Assembly: GCF_009711465.1 (NCBI RefSeq)
Contig: NZ_SMME01000868.1
Span: 1-64,000 of the forward strand
Origin: Parendozoicomonas verongulae
GTDB lineage: Bacteria > Pseudomonadota > Gammaproteobacteria > Pseudomonadales > Endozoicomonadaceae
Direction: 5' to 3'
Length of the DNA stretch: 64,000 bases
Shown here one piece after another: positions 1-8,660 of the stretch (position 1 is the stretch's first letter; every line of letters starts with the position of its first letter). The translations under genes and the position numbers were made by a program. Below the pieces are notes generated by a model. The model saw only the letters and a list, made by a program, of their open reading frames with translations. It was not told where the DNA came from and searched no databases.

Positions 1-120
1 CGTGAAGTTACGGAAGCCTGACAAAAATGGTTCGGGGGCACATGAAGCCCCCCTCTACATCCTACGGCTAACAAGGGCTAAAGCCTCTTAGCGTACGATT
101 TTTTCCTTTCTATGGCGTGA

Positions 121-1170
121 CCCCAAATACTGCTGCACAAATATGCCTTTGGTGTTCCTGTTGCCCGCCAGTTGCAGGACTTTTGCCTGCGAGGACTTCC
201 GCTGGCACAGGGCACGGTCACGGGTGGACTGAAAGTCATCAAACCTCTGTTTGAACCGGTTGTTGAAGCGATCCGGGAACGAGTTTCTCGTGCAAACCAA
301 TGGCATGCTGATGAAACCCGCTGGATGGTCTGGAGTGACGAAAAAGGAGCGGCAAAACACTGGCTGTGGGTCTTTCTGTCCAGTACGGCCGCTTACTACA
401 GTGTGGATGACAACCGTTCAGCAAGTGTCCCCAAAGGTTTGTTATCTGAGAGTAATGGCGTGCTTGTCTGTGACCGCTATAGCGCCTACAAATGTCTGGC
501 TCGTGAAAATCAGGATGTGTTTCTTGCCTTCTGTTGGAGCCATGTCCGCAGAGACTTTATCAATGCGGAACGAGGCACAGATGGGATCAAAACATGGAGT
601 GCTACGTGGGTCAGACGGATAGGCAGACTGTACCATCTGAATCATCAACGACTGGGCTGTCTTAATGACAATGAGGAATTCTCAAAACACGACAATGCTC
701 TGAAAGGCCATCTGAGCAACATGGCGAAATGGCGCGATGAAGAGCTGGCCCGGCCCAAGCTGAAGAAACAGTGTCAGAAGGTGCTCACCAGTCTTCAGAA
801 TCATTGGGAAGGCCTGTGTCTGTTTGCCGCATACCCAGAAGTACCGATGGATAATAATGCCGCTGAACAGTCGCTTCGTTCACCGGTTGTCGGGCGAAAA
901 AACTTCTATGGTGCAGGCAGTGACTGGAGCGGAGAGCTTACGGCCTGGTTGTTCTCCGTGTTCATGACCCTGAATCTGTGGGACATCAACCCCTGGTTCT
1001 GGCTGAGTGAATACCTGCAGGCCTGTGCAAAGAATGATAGAGAAGCCCCCAATGACCTGGCCGACTGGCTCCCATGGCTAATGACGGATGAGCGTCTTGA
1101 ATCATTGAGGAATCACAATCCTCCAAGTGGTGCAAAGCAACCTCCTCCAGATAATCAAGACACTAAATAA
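121..1170 (+). pseudogene. IS66-family transposase, 5'-truncated remnant
   Basis: This is the catalytic part of an IS66 transposase. The three acidic positions of the DDE domain are visible: D in HADETRWMVW, D in VLVCDRYSAYK and E in NNAAEQSLR, followed by the usual IS66 C-terminal region (TAWLFSVFMTLNLWDINPW). Homology-like sequence begins at about 121, right after an in-frame TGA at 118-120. The first usable start is a TTG at 172, which gives 332 aa. Full IS66 transposases are about 500 aa and carry N-terminal zinc-binding and helical regions, which are absent here. No accessory tnpA/tnpB genes are seen. I read it as a decayed copy that cannot move by itself. The family call is firm; loss of function is inferred. 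Confidence 0.85.
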
Positions 1171-1210
1171 TATACGCTAATGGCCAACAGCCGGTGGCGG
1201 GGGAGCTATG

Positions 1211-1228
1211 GGTTCACGGAATACTTAC
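1211..1228. repeat. Probable right terminal end of the IS66 remnant
   Basis: Downstream of the transposase, the reverse strand reads GTAAGTATTCCGTGAACC inward from 1228. IS66-family ends typically begin with GTAAG, so 1228 is a plausible IS boundary. No matching left end lies in the 120 bases before the remnant, which agrees with loss of the 5' part. The end sits 8 bases from the stop codon of the neighbouring PAP2 gene. Confidence 0.5.
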
Positions 1229-1236
1229 AATTTTTG

Positions 1237-1857
1237 TCAGGTGTTTATTTGTTCCTGTGTTGCTATAAGGACACCTCCCGTAATACGGTGAATCTGCTCC
1301 AGAATATACGTCACTGGCGCCCTGCCAAATCGAAGAACTATTGTGCAGGCAAATCCGCTTATCGTAACTCCAGCAAACACATCACTCGGATAATGTACTC
1401 CCAAAGCCATGCGTGAATAGCCAACCACCAGTGCCCAGATAAAAACGACAGCGGTTAATGGTTTTGTTCGATAGAGTGTTGCAACCATAAAAGCAGTAGC
1501 AAAAGCGACGGTTGTGTGTCCAGAAGGGAATGACAGTCGGCTGGCATCTGCCAATTGAGTGATTAAGTCCGGGTACGTCACAAACGGGCGTGCACGGTGC
1601 AGCCCATGTTTTACCAGCAGTGCGATGACTGCAGAGGCTCCTACGCCTACAAATAGAAGTGCAGCTTTGTACTGAAGAGCTCTGGAACGTTTTACCAGGG
1701 CCCGTAAACCAATAATCGCCATACACAATGCACTGGATAAATAGGCCGTGTTGGTGAAAAAGTGCAATGCGCCATCCAGAGCCGGCAGGCGCACAGTGTT
1801 CAAGATATGAAGAAGCTGAACATCAACATTTAACAGAGAATTAACGATGGCACTCAT
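1237..1857 (-). CDS. PAP2-superfamily membrane phosphatase
   Basis: A 206-aa integral membrane protein with the full PAP2 acid-phosphatase signature: KHGLHRARP (K-x6-RP), SFPSGHT (PSGH) and SRMALGVHYPSDV (SR-x5-H-x3-D). Several hydrophobic helices separate the motifs, as in undecaprenyl-diphosphate or phosphatidylglycerophosphate phosphatases. Members dephosphorylate lipid phosphates on the periplasmic face of the inner membrane; the substrate here cannot be told from sequence. The gene stands alone, divergent from fumC, and its 3' end abuts the IS66 remnant, which apparently left the reading frame complete. A second PAP2 domain occurs in the fusion protein at 43406-44650. Confidence 0.85.
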   Translation of the reverse strand: MSAIVNSLLNVDVQLLHILNTVRLPALDGALHFFTNTAYLSSALCMAIIGLRALVKRSRALQYKAALLFVGVGASAVIALLVKHGLHRARPFVTYPDLITQLADASRLSFPSGHTTVAFATAFMVATLYRTKPLTAVVFIWALVVGYSRMALGVHYPSDVFAGVTISGFACTIVLRFGRAPVTYILEQIHRITGGVLIATQEQINT

Positions 1858-1995
1858 AAGCTGTTGTGTGGGCTGTTTGAAAAGGAAAAGCAGGTTAGGG
1901 GAGGTGGCTCAGCGGGACAATACGAATACCTCCTCTCAAATTCCTCTTGAGCACCTAAGCTTGTCACTGTGAGTTTCATCAAAAGAGGAAGGGTT

Positions 1996-3363
1996 GTGGC
2001 AACACGTATAGAGTGCGACAGCATGGGGGAGCTGGAAGTACCAGTGGATGCCCTCTACGGTGCACAAACCCAAAGGGCGGTGAATAACTTTCCGGTAAGT
2101 GGGCAACCTCTGCCGACTGCCTTTATTCGTTCGCTGCTCATAGTGAAAAAAGCCGCTGCTCTCGCTAACAGCAGGTTAGAGCAAATTTCCGAGGCACAGG
2201 GGCAGGCTATTGTTGAGGCCGTGGATTCACTACTGAACGCACCCGATTTCATGGTGCATTTTCCAGTGGATGTTTTTCAAACCGGCTCCGGCACCAGCTC
2301 CAATATGAATGCTAATGAAGTACTGGCAACACTGGCGAGCAAAACCACCAGTGAAACTATCAGCCCCAATGACCATGTGAATTATGGTCAGAGCAGTAAC
2401 GATTCCATTCCCAGTACCATTCATATCAGCGCGGCTTTGGAGTTGCATCAGCGCTTGCTGCCAGCAATGGAGTATTTATCAACAGTGATAAAAACCAAAG
2501 CCGCCACCCTGAAAGGGTATGTAAAAACCGGACGCACTCATTTAATGGATGCCATGCCTGTTCGTCTCGAGCAGAGTTTGCTCAGTTGGGCCACGCAGAT
2601 TGATCAGAACAGAGTCGCGCTGGAAGCCTTGCAGCCCACTCTGCAAAGCCTGGCCCAGGGGGGGACTGCAGTAGGCACCGGAGTTAACGCACATCCTGAT
2701 TTTTCCACAGTGTTTTGTGAGGAGTTGAATACAGTTTCCGGTTTAACCTTCACCCCCGCCTCTAACCTGTTTACCCATATTGGCACGCAGGACATTGCTG
2801 TTTCTGTATCAGGCGCATTGAAAACCACAGCTGTTTCCCTGATGAAAATTGCCAACGACTTGCGCTGGATGAACTCAGGGCCACTGTCCGGGTTGGGAGA
2901 GATCGAACTGGAAGCTTTACAGCCTGGTTCTTCCATTATGCCAGGAAAGGTGAACCCGGTTATTCCTGAGGCAACAGCCATGGTAGCTGCCCAGGTGATT
3001 GGCAATGACACAACTATCACTATCGCGGGTCAGGCCGGTAACTTTGAGTTGAATGTGATGTTGCCGGTGGTAGCCCGTAACCTTTTGGAGAGCATTCACC
3101 TGCTTGCCAATATCTGCCCCTTACTGGCTGATAAGGCTATCCGTTCCTTCAAGGTGAATGAGGATAATCTGAAGCATGCTCTTGCCCGCAATCCTGTTCT
3201 TGTCACGGCACTCAACCCGATTATTGGTTATCTCAAAGCTGCAGAGATAGCTAAACAGGCTTATAAAGAGGGCAGGCCGGTGCTGGAGGTGGCACTGGAG
3301 AATACAGAGCTTTCCCGAGATCAGTTGGAGGCGCTTCTTGATCCTGCAAAGCTGACCCATTAA
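1996..3363 (+). CDS. fumC: Class II fumarate hydratase
   Basis: FumC interconverts fumarate and L-malate in the TCA cycle as a soluble, iron-free homotetramer. The protein begins ATRIECDSMGELEVPVDALYGAQTQ, a hallmark of class II fumarases, and carries the superfamily signature GSSIMPGKVNP near residue 310, with GSGTSSNMNANEV and GRTHLMDAMP active-site segments. I chose GTG at 1996 (455 aa) because AGAGGAAGG lies just upstream and the family normally starts only a few residues before TRIE; an in-frame GTG at 1969 would add nine residues. It is monocistronic. Such oxygen-stable fumarases are usually made under oxidative stress or iron limitation, but no regulatory site is evident here. Confidence 0.95.
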   Translation: MATRIECDSMGELEVPVDALYGAQTQRAVNNFPVSGQPLPTAFIRSLLIVKKAAALANSRLEQISEAQGQAIVEAVDSLLNAPDFMVHFPVDVFQTGSGTSSNMNANEVLATLASKTTSETISPNDHVNYGQSSNDSIPSTIHISAALELHQRLLPAMEYLSTVIKTKAATLKGYVKTGRTHLMDAMPVRLEQSLLSWATQIDQNRVALEALQPTLQSLAQGGTAVGTGVNAHPDFSTVFCEELNTVSGLTFTPASNLFTHIGTQDIAVSVSGALKTTAVSLMKIANDLRWMNSGPLSGLGEIELEALQPGSSIMPGKVNPVIPEATAMVAAQVIGNDTTITIAGQAGNFELNVMLPVVARNLLESIHLLANICPLLADKAIRSFKVNEDNLKHALARNPVLVTALNPIIGYLKAAEIAKQAYKEGRPVLEVALENTELSRDQLEALLDPAKLTH

Positions 3364-3458
3364 TAACAGGTTTGTCAGGTTCTTATTGGCCGGCTTGGGA
3401 ACGATAAGGGTTGTTAAAGTCTCTCTTCCATTAGCGGATGAAAATTGATGGAGTAAGA

Positions 3459-6400
3459 ATGGACAGCCTGACATCGAGAACTTCGCCATCCCCTGGCGAT
3501 CGCCCATCTTCAGTAGAGGGTACCGAAAAAGCCAAAGCAACGGCAAAAGTATCAGGAAAAAATAGCCCGGCACTGGTTGGTGCTATCGGGAAACAGGTTC
3601 CACCGGTATCGGAGCAGAGCAGCCCGTCGGCCACCTCAAAGCACATTGCTGCTGATGTGTCGTCGTCAGCCACAGCGCAGCCTCAGCAGCCAGAGCCGTT
3701 GAATATGCAGGTTTACATTCCCGGCATTTGCCATGACCGTGGGCTGGAGGCGATAGCCAGCGAGGTTTGTAAGCTTGAGAAACGGGCTAATGAAGTGAAG
3801 GACCCTGATCTTTTACCTTTGCTGCCCCTGGAAGAAAAGCAGCGCCAAATGACAGATGTTATGGCCATTTGGATCGAATCTTTCCAACTGATGCGAAAGT
3901 ATTGTAAGTATCTGGACACATACCCTGACGAGCGGCAGTGGCTTGCGAAGCCCACACTGGAAACCCCTTCCCAGCAGCAATACCTGCACATGCACCTGGA
4001 AATTGCGATGGTGCTGGATCGCAGAGTGTCTCAACTTCCCCATAGTCACTTTTTTAACCAGTTTATTGTGGGTGCTTTTGTACTGCAGGGAACGGGTGCT
4101 CCTTTATCGGCCAACGCTGCCAGCCAAACGGATGTGGGGCAGGCCGTCCTGGGTAGTTCGCTGGAGGAATATTTGGGGTGTTTGTTGAGCTTATCTCACC
4201 TGACCCGATCAATATCTGCATCATTACCTAAAGAGGCTCGGGATAAGCGACAGGGGTATCACAATGAAAATATTGGTGTGACATTATCCTTCTTCGCTCA
4301 GTGTTTCAGCCACTTGAAACAGAGAGGAGGGTTGGAACGATTCAGGCCGGCACTTACCCAGCTCTTTTCAGAAGAGTGGTGTAAGAATCTGTTGGCTGAA
4401 GTGGATTACGACACACTCACAAACCTCCTGAAAAAAGACTCCGATGACAATATTGCCCAAAGGTGTGTGCATCTGTCTGCGCGACTGCAATTAATAGCAG
4501 AGTTTGAGCCATTGGAGCGGGCAATCCCTCTTTTGTACTGGATAAATAATAATCAGCAGCACTTTTCCGCCGATGGAAGAGAACAGATTACAGACGCTTG
4601 TTGCCGTATGATTGCCCGTTACATTGCTGAGGTACGAAGGCAACTTCATCCAGATCATGGTGTACCCGTTATAAAGGCCATTGTAAGGCTCTCAGAAGCA
4701 GCAGACTGGGGGGTAAAGCTGAATGGGGCTATCCAGTTACTGAAAAACAAACTGCCTGCTTATAAGAAAAAAACGACTGAAGACGTATTACGAAAGCCGA
4801 AGAAGCCACTTTTTCTGTCAGAGCCTGTGGAAGGACGTTATTGGAAACCGGAAGCCGCTCCCTACCCAACTCAACATCCGGATCCCTCATCAGTTATCGC
4901 CTGCCAGCGCAATGCGTTGAGTAGAACCAGAGAATGGCAGGTCACAAAGCACATAGACCAGGATAAAGCGCAGAGTTACGTCAAGAAACAGGATTTTTCC
5001 CAGCTTCAGGGTTTGAGCCAAAAGGCATGGGCGCTCTCAGCCCAGATCTGTCATCAGAGTAAAGGGAAGCGACAGCCAGCAGCTGAAACCATGGCACAGC
5101 TCTTTAAGGAAGGCGCACCGCATGCCGGAGCACGTAGAAAAAAGCCAAAATCAACCTGGCGCCAACAGGCCTTTGAGCTGAACTGCCAGTACCAAATGTA
5201 TCTTGATGAAAACCCGGCAGAGCGCTGGGTTCTGCAGCTGGGCACTTACAGGCAATTTCAATATGTGCTGGAAATGCACAAACACCTTCAGGACTTTTGC
5301 CGTCACTACGCCTTTGGTGTGACAACTCAGCGAGACGAAATGACGAAAGCCTGTGTCCAGTATCAGCAGGCTTACTGTGTGGGTAAAGAAGAAAAAGCCA
5401 AAGCAGAGATGCTGCATATTATTGAGTCTCTGCTTGATGCCTATTTCTCTCAGGCTGTAGTCTCTTTCTACCTGGCGACTTCTCTGCGTAAAAAAGGGGA
5501 AGGCGTCGAAGTTAAAGAAGTTATGCCTTTACTGAGAGAGGTGAGCAAAAGCTGTCTGGAAGGCTTGAGTGAGGCCGTGAACCTACTGGAGGCAATCAAA
5601 GAGAACAAGCCCCGAAGCTCAGAAAAAACAGCGGATGGTGAGTCTTGTACTGCCCGCTGGAACAATCTGTGGACAAGTGTTATTGAAAAGGTGAAATCGA
5701 CGCCTTTGTACAACTCCCGGGATATAGCCTTGCGCTATGAAATGCCTACATATGCAAGACAACCAGAGGCAGAGCTCGCCAAATGGCATAGAGTCAATGA
5801 AGGGCGGCTATTGACCGCATTTTTGCTTGAGCAGTGGTGTGAAGGTGAGCCTGAGAGGGTTTTAGAGCGATTAGATGAGGTTCGACCAGCATTCGACAGG
5901 GAAGATATAAGATCCCATGTTTTCAGTGTGTTTCGGGAGTGTATGCAGCTTTGTGTCAAAAGCGCGGTTGCTCTTAATAAAGAGGGCAGCAGTGAGGCTG
6001 TGCAGAGAAAAAGCGTGGCAACTCTGCAGGCGATTTCCCATTCCTTAAATTATGGCTGGTTAGGGAAGTACTGGTTTGTATGGACGAGTTTCAACGCCCG
6101 GCAACATGGGAAGGCTGTGACCAGAAGTAACAACCTGTATAGCCTGATTGGTAAGGAACTGCCTAAATTGCGGGAGGTAGAAGCGACTTTACAAGCCCAG
6201 GATGCCAAGGCTAAGGATGAGCAGGACACGGCTCATGCATTCGCTATTAAGGATATAGAAACCATGAGGCCTGCACCGCGCAAGATCAAGCAGCAGGCTG
6301 CGCCCTCTTTCACCCCCCGCACATCTGATGCCTGGAAGCCTGCAAACCCCAAATGCCCAGAGCCTGTGGAAGAGCTTTCACCCCTGGAAAAAGTCTTCAA

Positions 6401-7124
6401 ACCTGTGGACGACATGGTGGCTGGTAATCCTAGAGCTGCAATGGAAAAGGTCAAGGCCCTGATCAAGAAGTACAGTGGCAGCAAGACTGGTGAGCAGGGG
6501 CATGAAGAGTATGTTCACCGGGGACAGCTCACCAAAGCTGATGCCGCTATTGTGTTACTGCGAAGGGCATTGCATCCCCTTTCTGGTATGAAAAAAGATT
6601 GTGTGGCTTATAGGGAAGCTCTGGAGCAGGCGATTGCTACACCGCCTCATCAATATCCGCCCCATGATCAGTATGAAAGGGTCATGAAACATATACATAC
6701 CGCCTCATTGCTGCTGCCCAGCCTGGATGGACATCTGATGTCGTGTACAGAGGCTCTGCAAAAAGTGGCGGAGCTGCCACCGAATTTCAGCAAGGATATT
6801 GACTCCGGGGTTGTGCTCATGGTGCGCAAAGATTGTGGTGATATTAAAACAGAGGTGGACACGGTGATGGGAGTGGCTGCCAGTTTGAAACGTATTATTG
6901 AGTTACGTGGACAGCTGTTCGAACTTAACCCGCCAGCCAAGCCCCTGAGTGAAGAGGCCAAGGCGCAAGGCAAAGAGAATCGGGCGGCGATCAATAAAAC
7001 CTCAAGTACGCTTACCAAGGTAGAAGGCAAGGTGACATCATTGCTGGGTGCTGTTAACCGAGTTGTTCAAGAGAATGCAGTATTGGAAGAGCTGTCTCAT
7101 TTTGATGCGGAAGCTGGTTTATAA
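3459..7124 (+). CDS. Large hypothetical protein with Ser/Pro-rich N-terminus and internal repeat
   Basis: I do not recognise this protein of about 1221 aa. GGAG at 3450-3453 favours ATG 3459; ATG 3438 would add seven residues. The first 85 residues are rich in Ser, Thr, Pro, Ala and Lys and look disordered. The remainder is charged and mostly helical in character, with no signal peptide or membrane segment. Two segments about 430 residues apart share YLDxxPxER followed by QY and MH: copy 1 near residues 150-180 and copy 2 near 575-610, so the protein probably arose by internal duplication. Lys-rich linkers occur around 430-450 and 940-1000. It is flanked by fumC and a HisA-like gene with separate spacing, which gives no functional hint. 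A secreted or host-directed role is possible but unproven. Confidence 0.75.
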   Translation: MDSLTSRTSPSPGDRPSSVEGTEKAKATAKVSGKNSPALVGAIGKQVPPVSEQSSPSATSKHIAADVSSSATAQPQQPEPLNMQVYIPGICHDRGLEAIASEVCKLEKRANEVKDPDLLPLLPLEEKQRQMTDVMAIWIESFQLMRKYCKYLDTYPDERQWLAKPTLETPSQQQYLHMHLEIAMVLDRRVSQLPHSHFFNQFIVGAFVLQGTGAPLSANAASQTDVGQAVLGSSLEEYLGCLLSLSHLTRSISASLPKEARDKRQGYHNENIGVTLSFFAQCFSHLKQRGGLERFRPALTQLFSEEWCKNLLAEVDYDTLTNLLKKDSDDNIAQRCVHLSARLQLIAEFEPLERAIPLLYWINNNQQHFSADGREQITDACCRMIARYIAEVRRQLHPDHGVPVIKAIVRLSEAADWGVKLNGAIQLLKNKLPAYKKKTTEDVLRKPKKPLFLSEPVEGRYWKPEAAPYPTQHPDPSSVIACQRNALSRTREWQVTKHIDQDKAQSYVKKQDFSQLQGLSQKAWALSAQICHQSKGKRQPAAETMAQLFKEGAPHAGARRKKPKSTWRQQAFELNCQYQMYLDENPAERWVLQLGTYRQFQYVLEMHKHLQDFCRHYAFGVTTQRDEMTKACVQYQQAYCVGKEEKAKAEMLHIIESLLDAYFSQAVVSFYLATSLRKKGEGVEVKEVMPLLREVSKSCLEGLSEAVNLLEAIKENKPRSSEKTADGESCTARWNNLWTSVIEKVKSTPLYNSRDIALRYEMPTYARQPEAELAKWHRVNEGRLLTAFLLEQWCEGEPERVLERLDEVRPAFDREDIRSHVFSVFRECMQLCVKSAVALNKEGSSEAVQRKSVATLQAISHSLNYGWLGKYWFVWTSFNARQHGKAVTRSNNLYSLIGKELPKLREVEATLQAQDAKAKDEQDTAHAFAIKDIETMRPAPRKIKQQAAPSFTPRTSDAWKPANPKCPEPVEELSPLEKVFKPVDDMVAGNPRAAMEKVKALIKKYSGSKTGEQGHEEYVHRGQLTKADAAIVLLRRALHPLSGMKKDCVAYREALEQAIATPPHQYPPHDQYERVMKHIHTASLLLPSLDGHLMSCTEALQKVAELPPNFSKDIDSGVVLMVRKDCGDIKTEVDTVMGVAASLKRIIELRGQLFELNPPAKPLSEEAKAQGKENRAAINKTSSTLTKVEGKVTSLLGAVNRVVQENAVLEELSHFDAEAGL

Positions 7125-7178
7125 TAATGTTCGCTACGTGGTTGCTCGCGCTCTATTCGCACAATAAAAGGTATAAGA

Positions 7179-7931
7179 ATGCAGTTTCGACCCTGTATAG
7201 ATCTGCACCATGGCAAGGTGAAACAGATTGTCGGCAGCTCCCTTACGGATGAAAATAACTCTGCTCAGGTGAACTTTGAGAGCGAACACTCTCCAGCGTA
7301 CTTTGTACAGATGTACCGGCAGGACAGCCTGCGGGGCGGCCACATCATCAAGTTGGGGCCGGGTAATGAGATGGCTGCTCAGGAGGCTCTTGCCGGTTGG
7401 TCTGAAGGGCTGCAGATAGGTGGTGGAATCACGGCAGAGAACGCCATGGACCATCTTGATATGGGCGCTTCACACGTGATTGTGACTTCCTATGTATTCC
7501 GGGATGGTCGTATAAATTTCGCTAACCTGGAAAAGCTGGTGGCTGTCACCGGTAAAGAGCGTCTGGTGCTCGATCTCTCCTGCAAAGCCCATGACGGGCA
7601 GTATTTTATTGTTACCGACCGCTGGCAGACGTTTACCGATACCGTGATTTCTCAGGAGACGCTGAACCAGCTTGCCAGCTACTGTGATGAGTTTCTGGTG
7701 CATGCTGCCTCTGTGGAAGGTTTAATGGCCGGACCAGATCTGAAGCTGGTTCGATTGTTAGCAGACTCTTCGCCAATTCCGGTCACCTACGCTGGTGGCA
7801 TTGCCACGCTTGAAGATGTTGAAGCTGTGCGCTCTGCCGGCTGTAGCCGTGTTCACATTACCATTGGCAGTGCCCTGGATATTTTTGGTGGCCCCCTTTC
7901 TTACAGGAGTGTTGTACAAGCCTGCCAGTAA
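7179..7931 (+). CDS. hisA: HisA of the eukaryotic (HIS6) type: ProFAR isomerase
   Basis: The 250-aa protein is a TIM barrel resembling yeast and plant HIS6 along its whole length: FRPCIDLHHGKVKQIVG at the start, HIIKLGPGN, LQIGGGITAENA, ASHVIVTSYVF, RLVLDLSCKAHDG, DRWQTFTDT, EFLVHAASVEGL, and a C-terminal YAGGIAT with GSALDIFGG. The family isomerises ProFAR to PRFAR, the fourth step of histidine synthesis. It differs from the usual bacterial HisA, which is encoded beside hisH and hisF. No other his gene is nearby. The start ATG at 7179 gives the expected N-terminus. The family assignment is confident; that it is the cell's only HisA is not known from this window. Confidence 0.88.
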   Translation: MQFRPCIDLHHGKVKQIVGSSLTDENNSAQVNFESEHSPAYFVQMYRQDSLRGGHIIKLGPGNEMAAQEALAGWSEGLQIGGGITAENAMDHLDMGASHVIVTSYVFRDGRINFANLEKLVAVTGKERLVLDLSCKAHDGQYFIVTDRWQTFTDTVISQETLNQLASYCDEFLVHAASVEGLMAGPDLKLVRLLADSSPIPVTYAGGIATLEDVEAVRSAGCSRVHITIGSALDIFGGPLSYRSVVQACQ

Positions 7932-7983
7932 TTCTTCATTACTGTGATGAATCGAATACCGGACCTGTCAATTCAAGGTAGAA

Positions 7984-8071
7984 TAAGTACCCACACCATT
8001 GATTTCATATATTCTGGCAGTGTCTTTTTCCGCTCGCCATCATTATGCGAAAACAATGGCCCGGGTACTTA
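7984..8071. repeat. Palindromic MITE/REP-like element (two-armed copy)
   Basis: An 88-bp element between the hisA-like gene and the SUKH gene has inverted arms starting TAAGTACCC on both strands, each followed by CCATTG, TTTC and TGGC. The right arm read inward is TAAGTACCCGGGCCATTG then TTTCGCATAATGATGGCGAG. Similar single arms occur at 30721-30758, 61436-61486 and, shorter, at 56481-56496 and 48679-48687, so it is a dispersed repeat. No coding capacity is seen. Confidence 0.7.
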
Positions 8072-8103
8072 AGTTCACTCAAGAATCTGATCTGGAATGA
8101 GAA

Positions 8104-8511
8104 ATGGAAGATGTAATTGAACTTTTGCGGGAGCGTAATGAAGACGTCCCCGCACCTCTTGAGCTGCCAGACGACGATGATCTGGTGATTGTTCAGGAGC
8201 AAATTCTGATTCACCTGCCCGATGAGTACAAAATCTTTCTCAAGGAAGTGAGTGATGTGATCTGCGGCTCGCTGGAGCCTGCCACGGCTATTGATGAGCA
8301 TTCCCACACTTACCTGCCAGAGGTAACAGCGCTGGCGTGGGATCTGGGCATGCCCCGGGAAATGATCGCGATTTGTGAGGTGCCAGACGGTTTTTACTGT
8401 ATAGAGCAGGATGGAAATGTTCGTTTCTGGAATCGAGAGGATGAGGATATGACTGACGAAGAATGGCCTTCTATCTGGCACTGGGCCAGAGATGTATGGC
8501 TGGAAAGCTGA
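8104..8511 (+). CDS. SMI1/KNR4 (SUKH) family protein
   Basis: A small acidic protein of 135 aa with SUKH-type features: a LPDEYKIFLKEVSDVI segment near residue 38, a GSLEP/SHTYLPEV stretch, and a C-terminal WPSIWHWARDVWLES. Closely similar stand-alone proteins are conserved in Pseudomonas and relatives, where no toxin is attached. Many SUKH proteins act as immunity proteins against polymorphic toxins, but no toxin gene is adjacent here, so a housekeeping or regulatory role is as likely. It starts 33 bases after the palindromic repeat and is followed by the copper promoter region. Family call likely, function unknown. Confidence 0.75.
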   Translation: MEDVIELLRERNEDVPAPLELPDDDDLVIVQEQILIHLPDEYKIFLKEVSDVICGSLEPATAIDEHSHTYLPEVTALAWDLGMPREMIAICEVPDGFYCIEQDGNVRFWNREDEDMTDEEWPSIWHWARDVWLES

Positions 8512-8599
8512 TTTTTAAACGTCAGCTTTTACGAACCCTGTCGTATGTGGGAAATCGCAGCCCTGGCGGTTGTTTCGGGAAATCTTGAGTGTGCAAACA

Positions 8600-8630
8600 T
8601 TGACCTTCCAGTTAGGGTAAGAGTTATCTT
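8600..8630 (+). promoter_or_regulatory. CueR/MerR-type promoter of copA
   Basis: TTGACC at 8600-8605 and TATCTT at 8625-8630 are separated by 19 bases, the overlong spacer typical of MerR-family promoters. The spacer begins TTCC directly after the -35 hexamer, as in the E. coli copA promoter, though the right half of the dyad is imperfect. It lies 30 bases upstream of copA, and the regulator gene cueR is in the same unit, so copper-responsive autoregulation is expected. Confidence 0.75.
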
Positions 8631-8660
8631 GATCTCATAATCTTGTAGGATGTTGTGATT

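Noticed and set aside
34-52. GGGGGC/GCCCCC hairpin at the left edge as a terminator
   Set aside because: The stem is only six pairs with no T-run, and the gene it would serve is outside the window, so it cannot be assigned.
1180-1416. 78-codon + strand frame after the IS66 remnant
   Set aside because: It spans the IS end and is antisense to the PAP2 gene, with no protein features.
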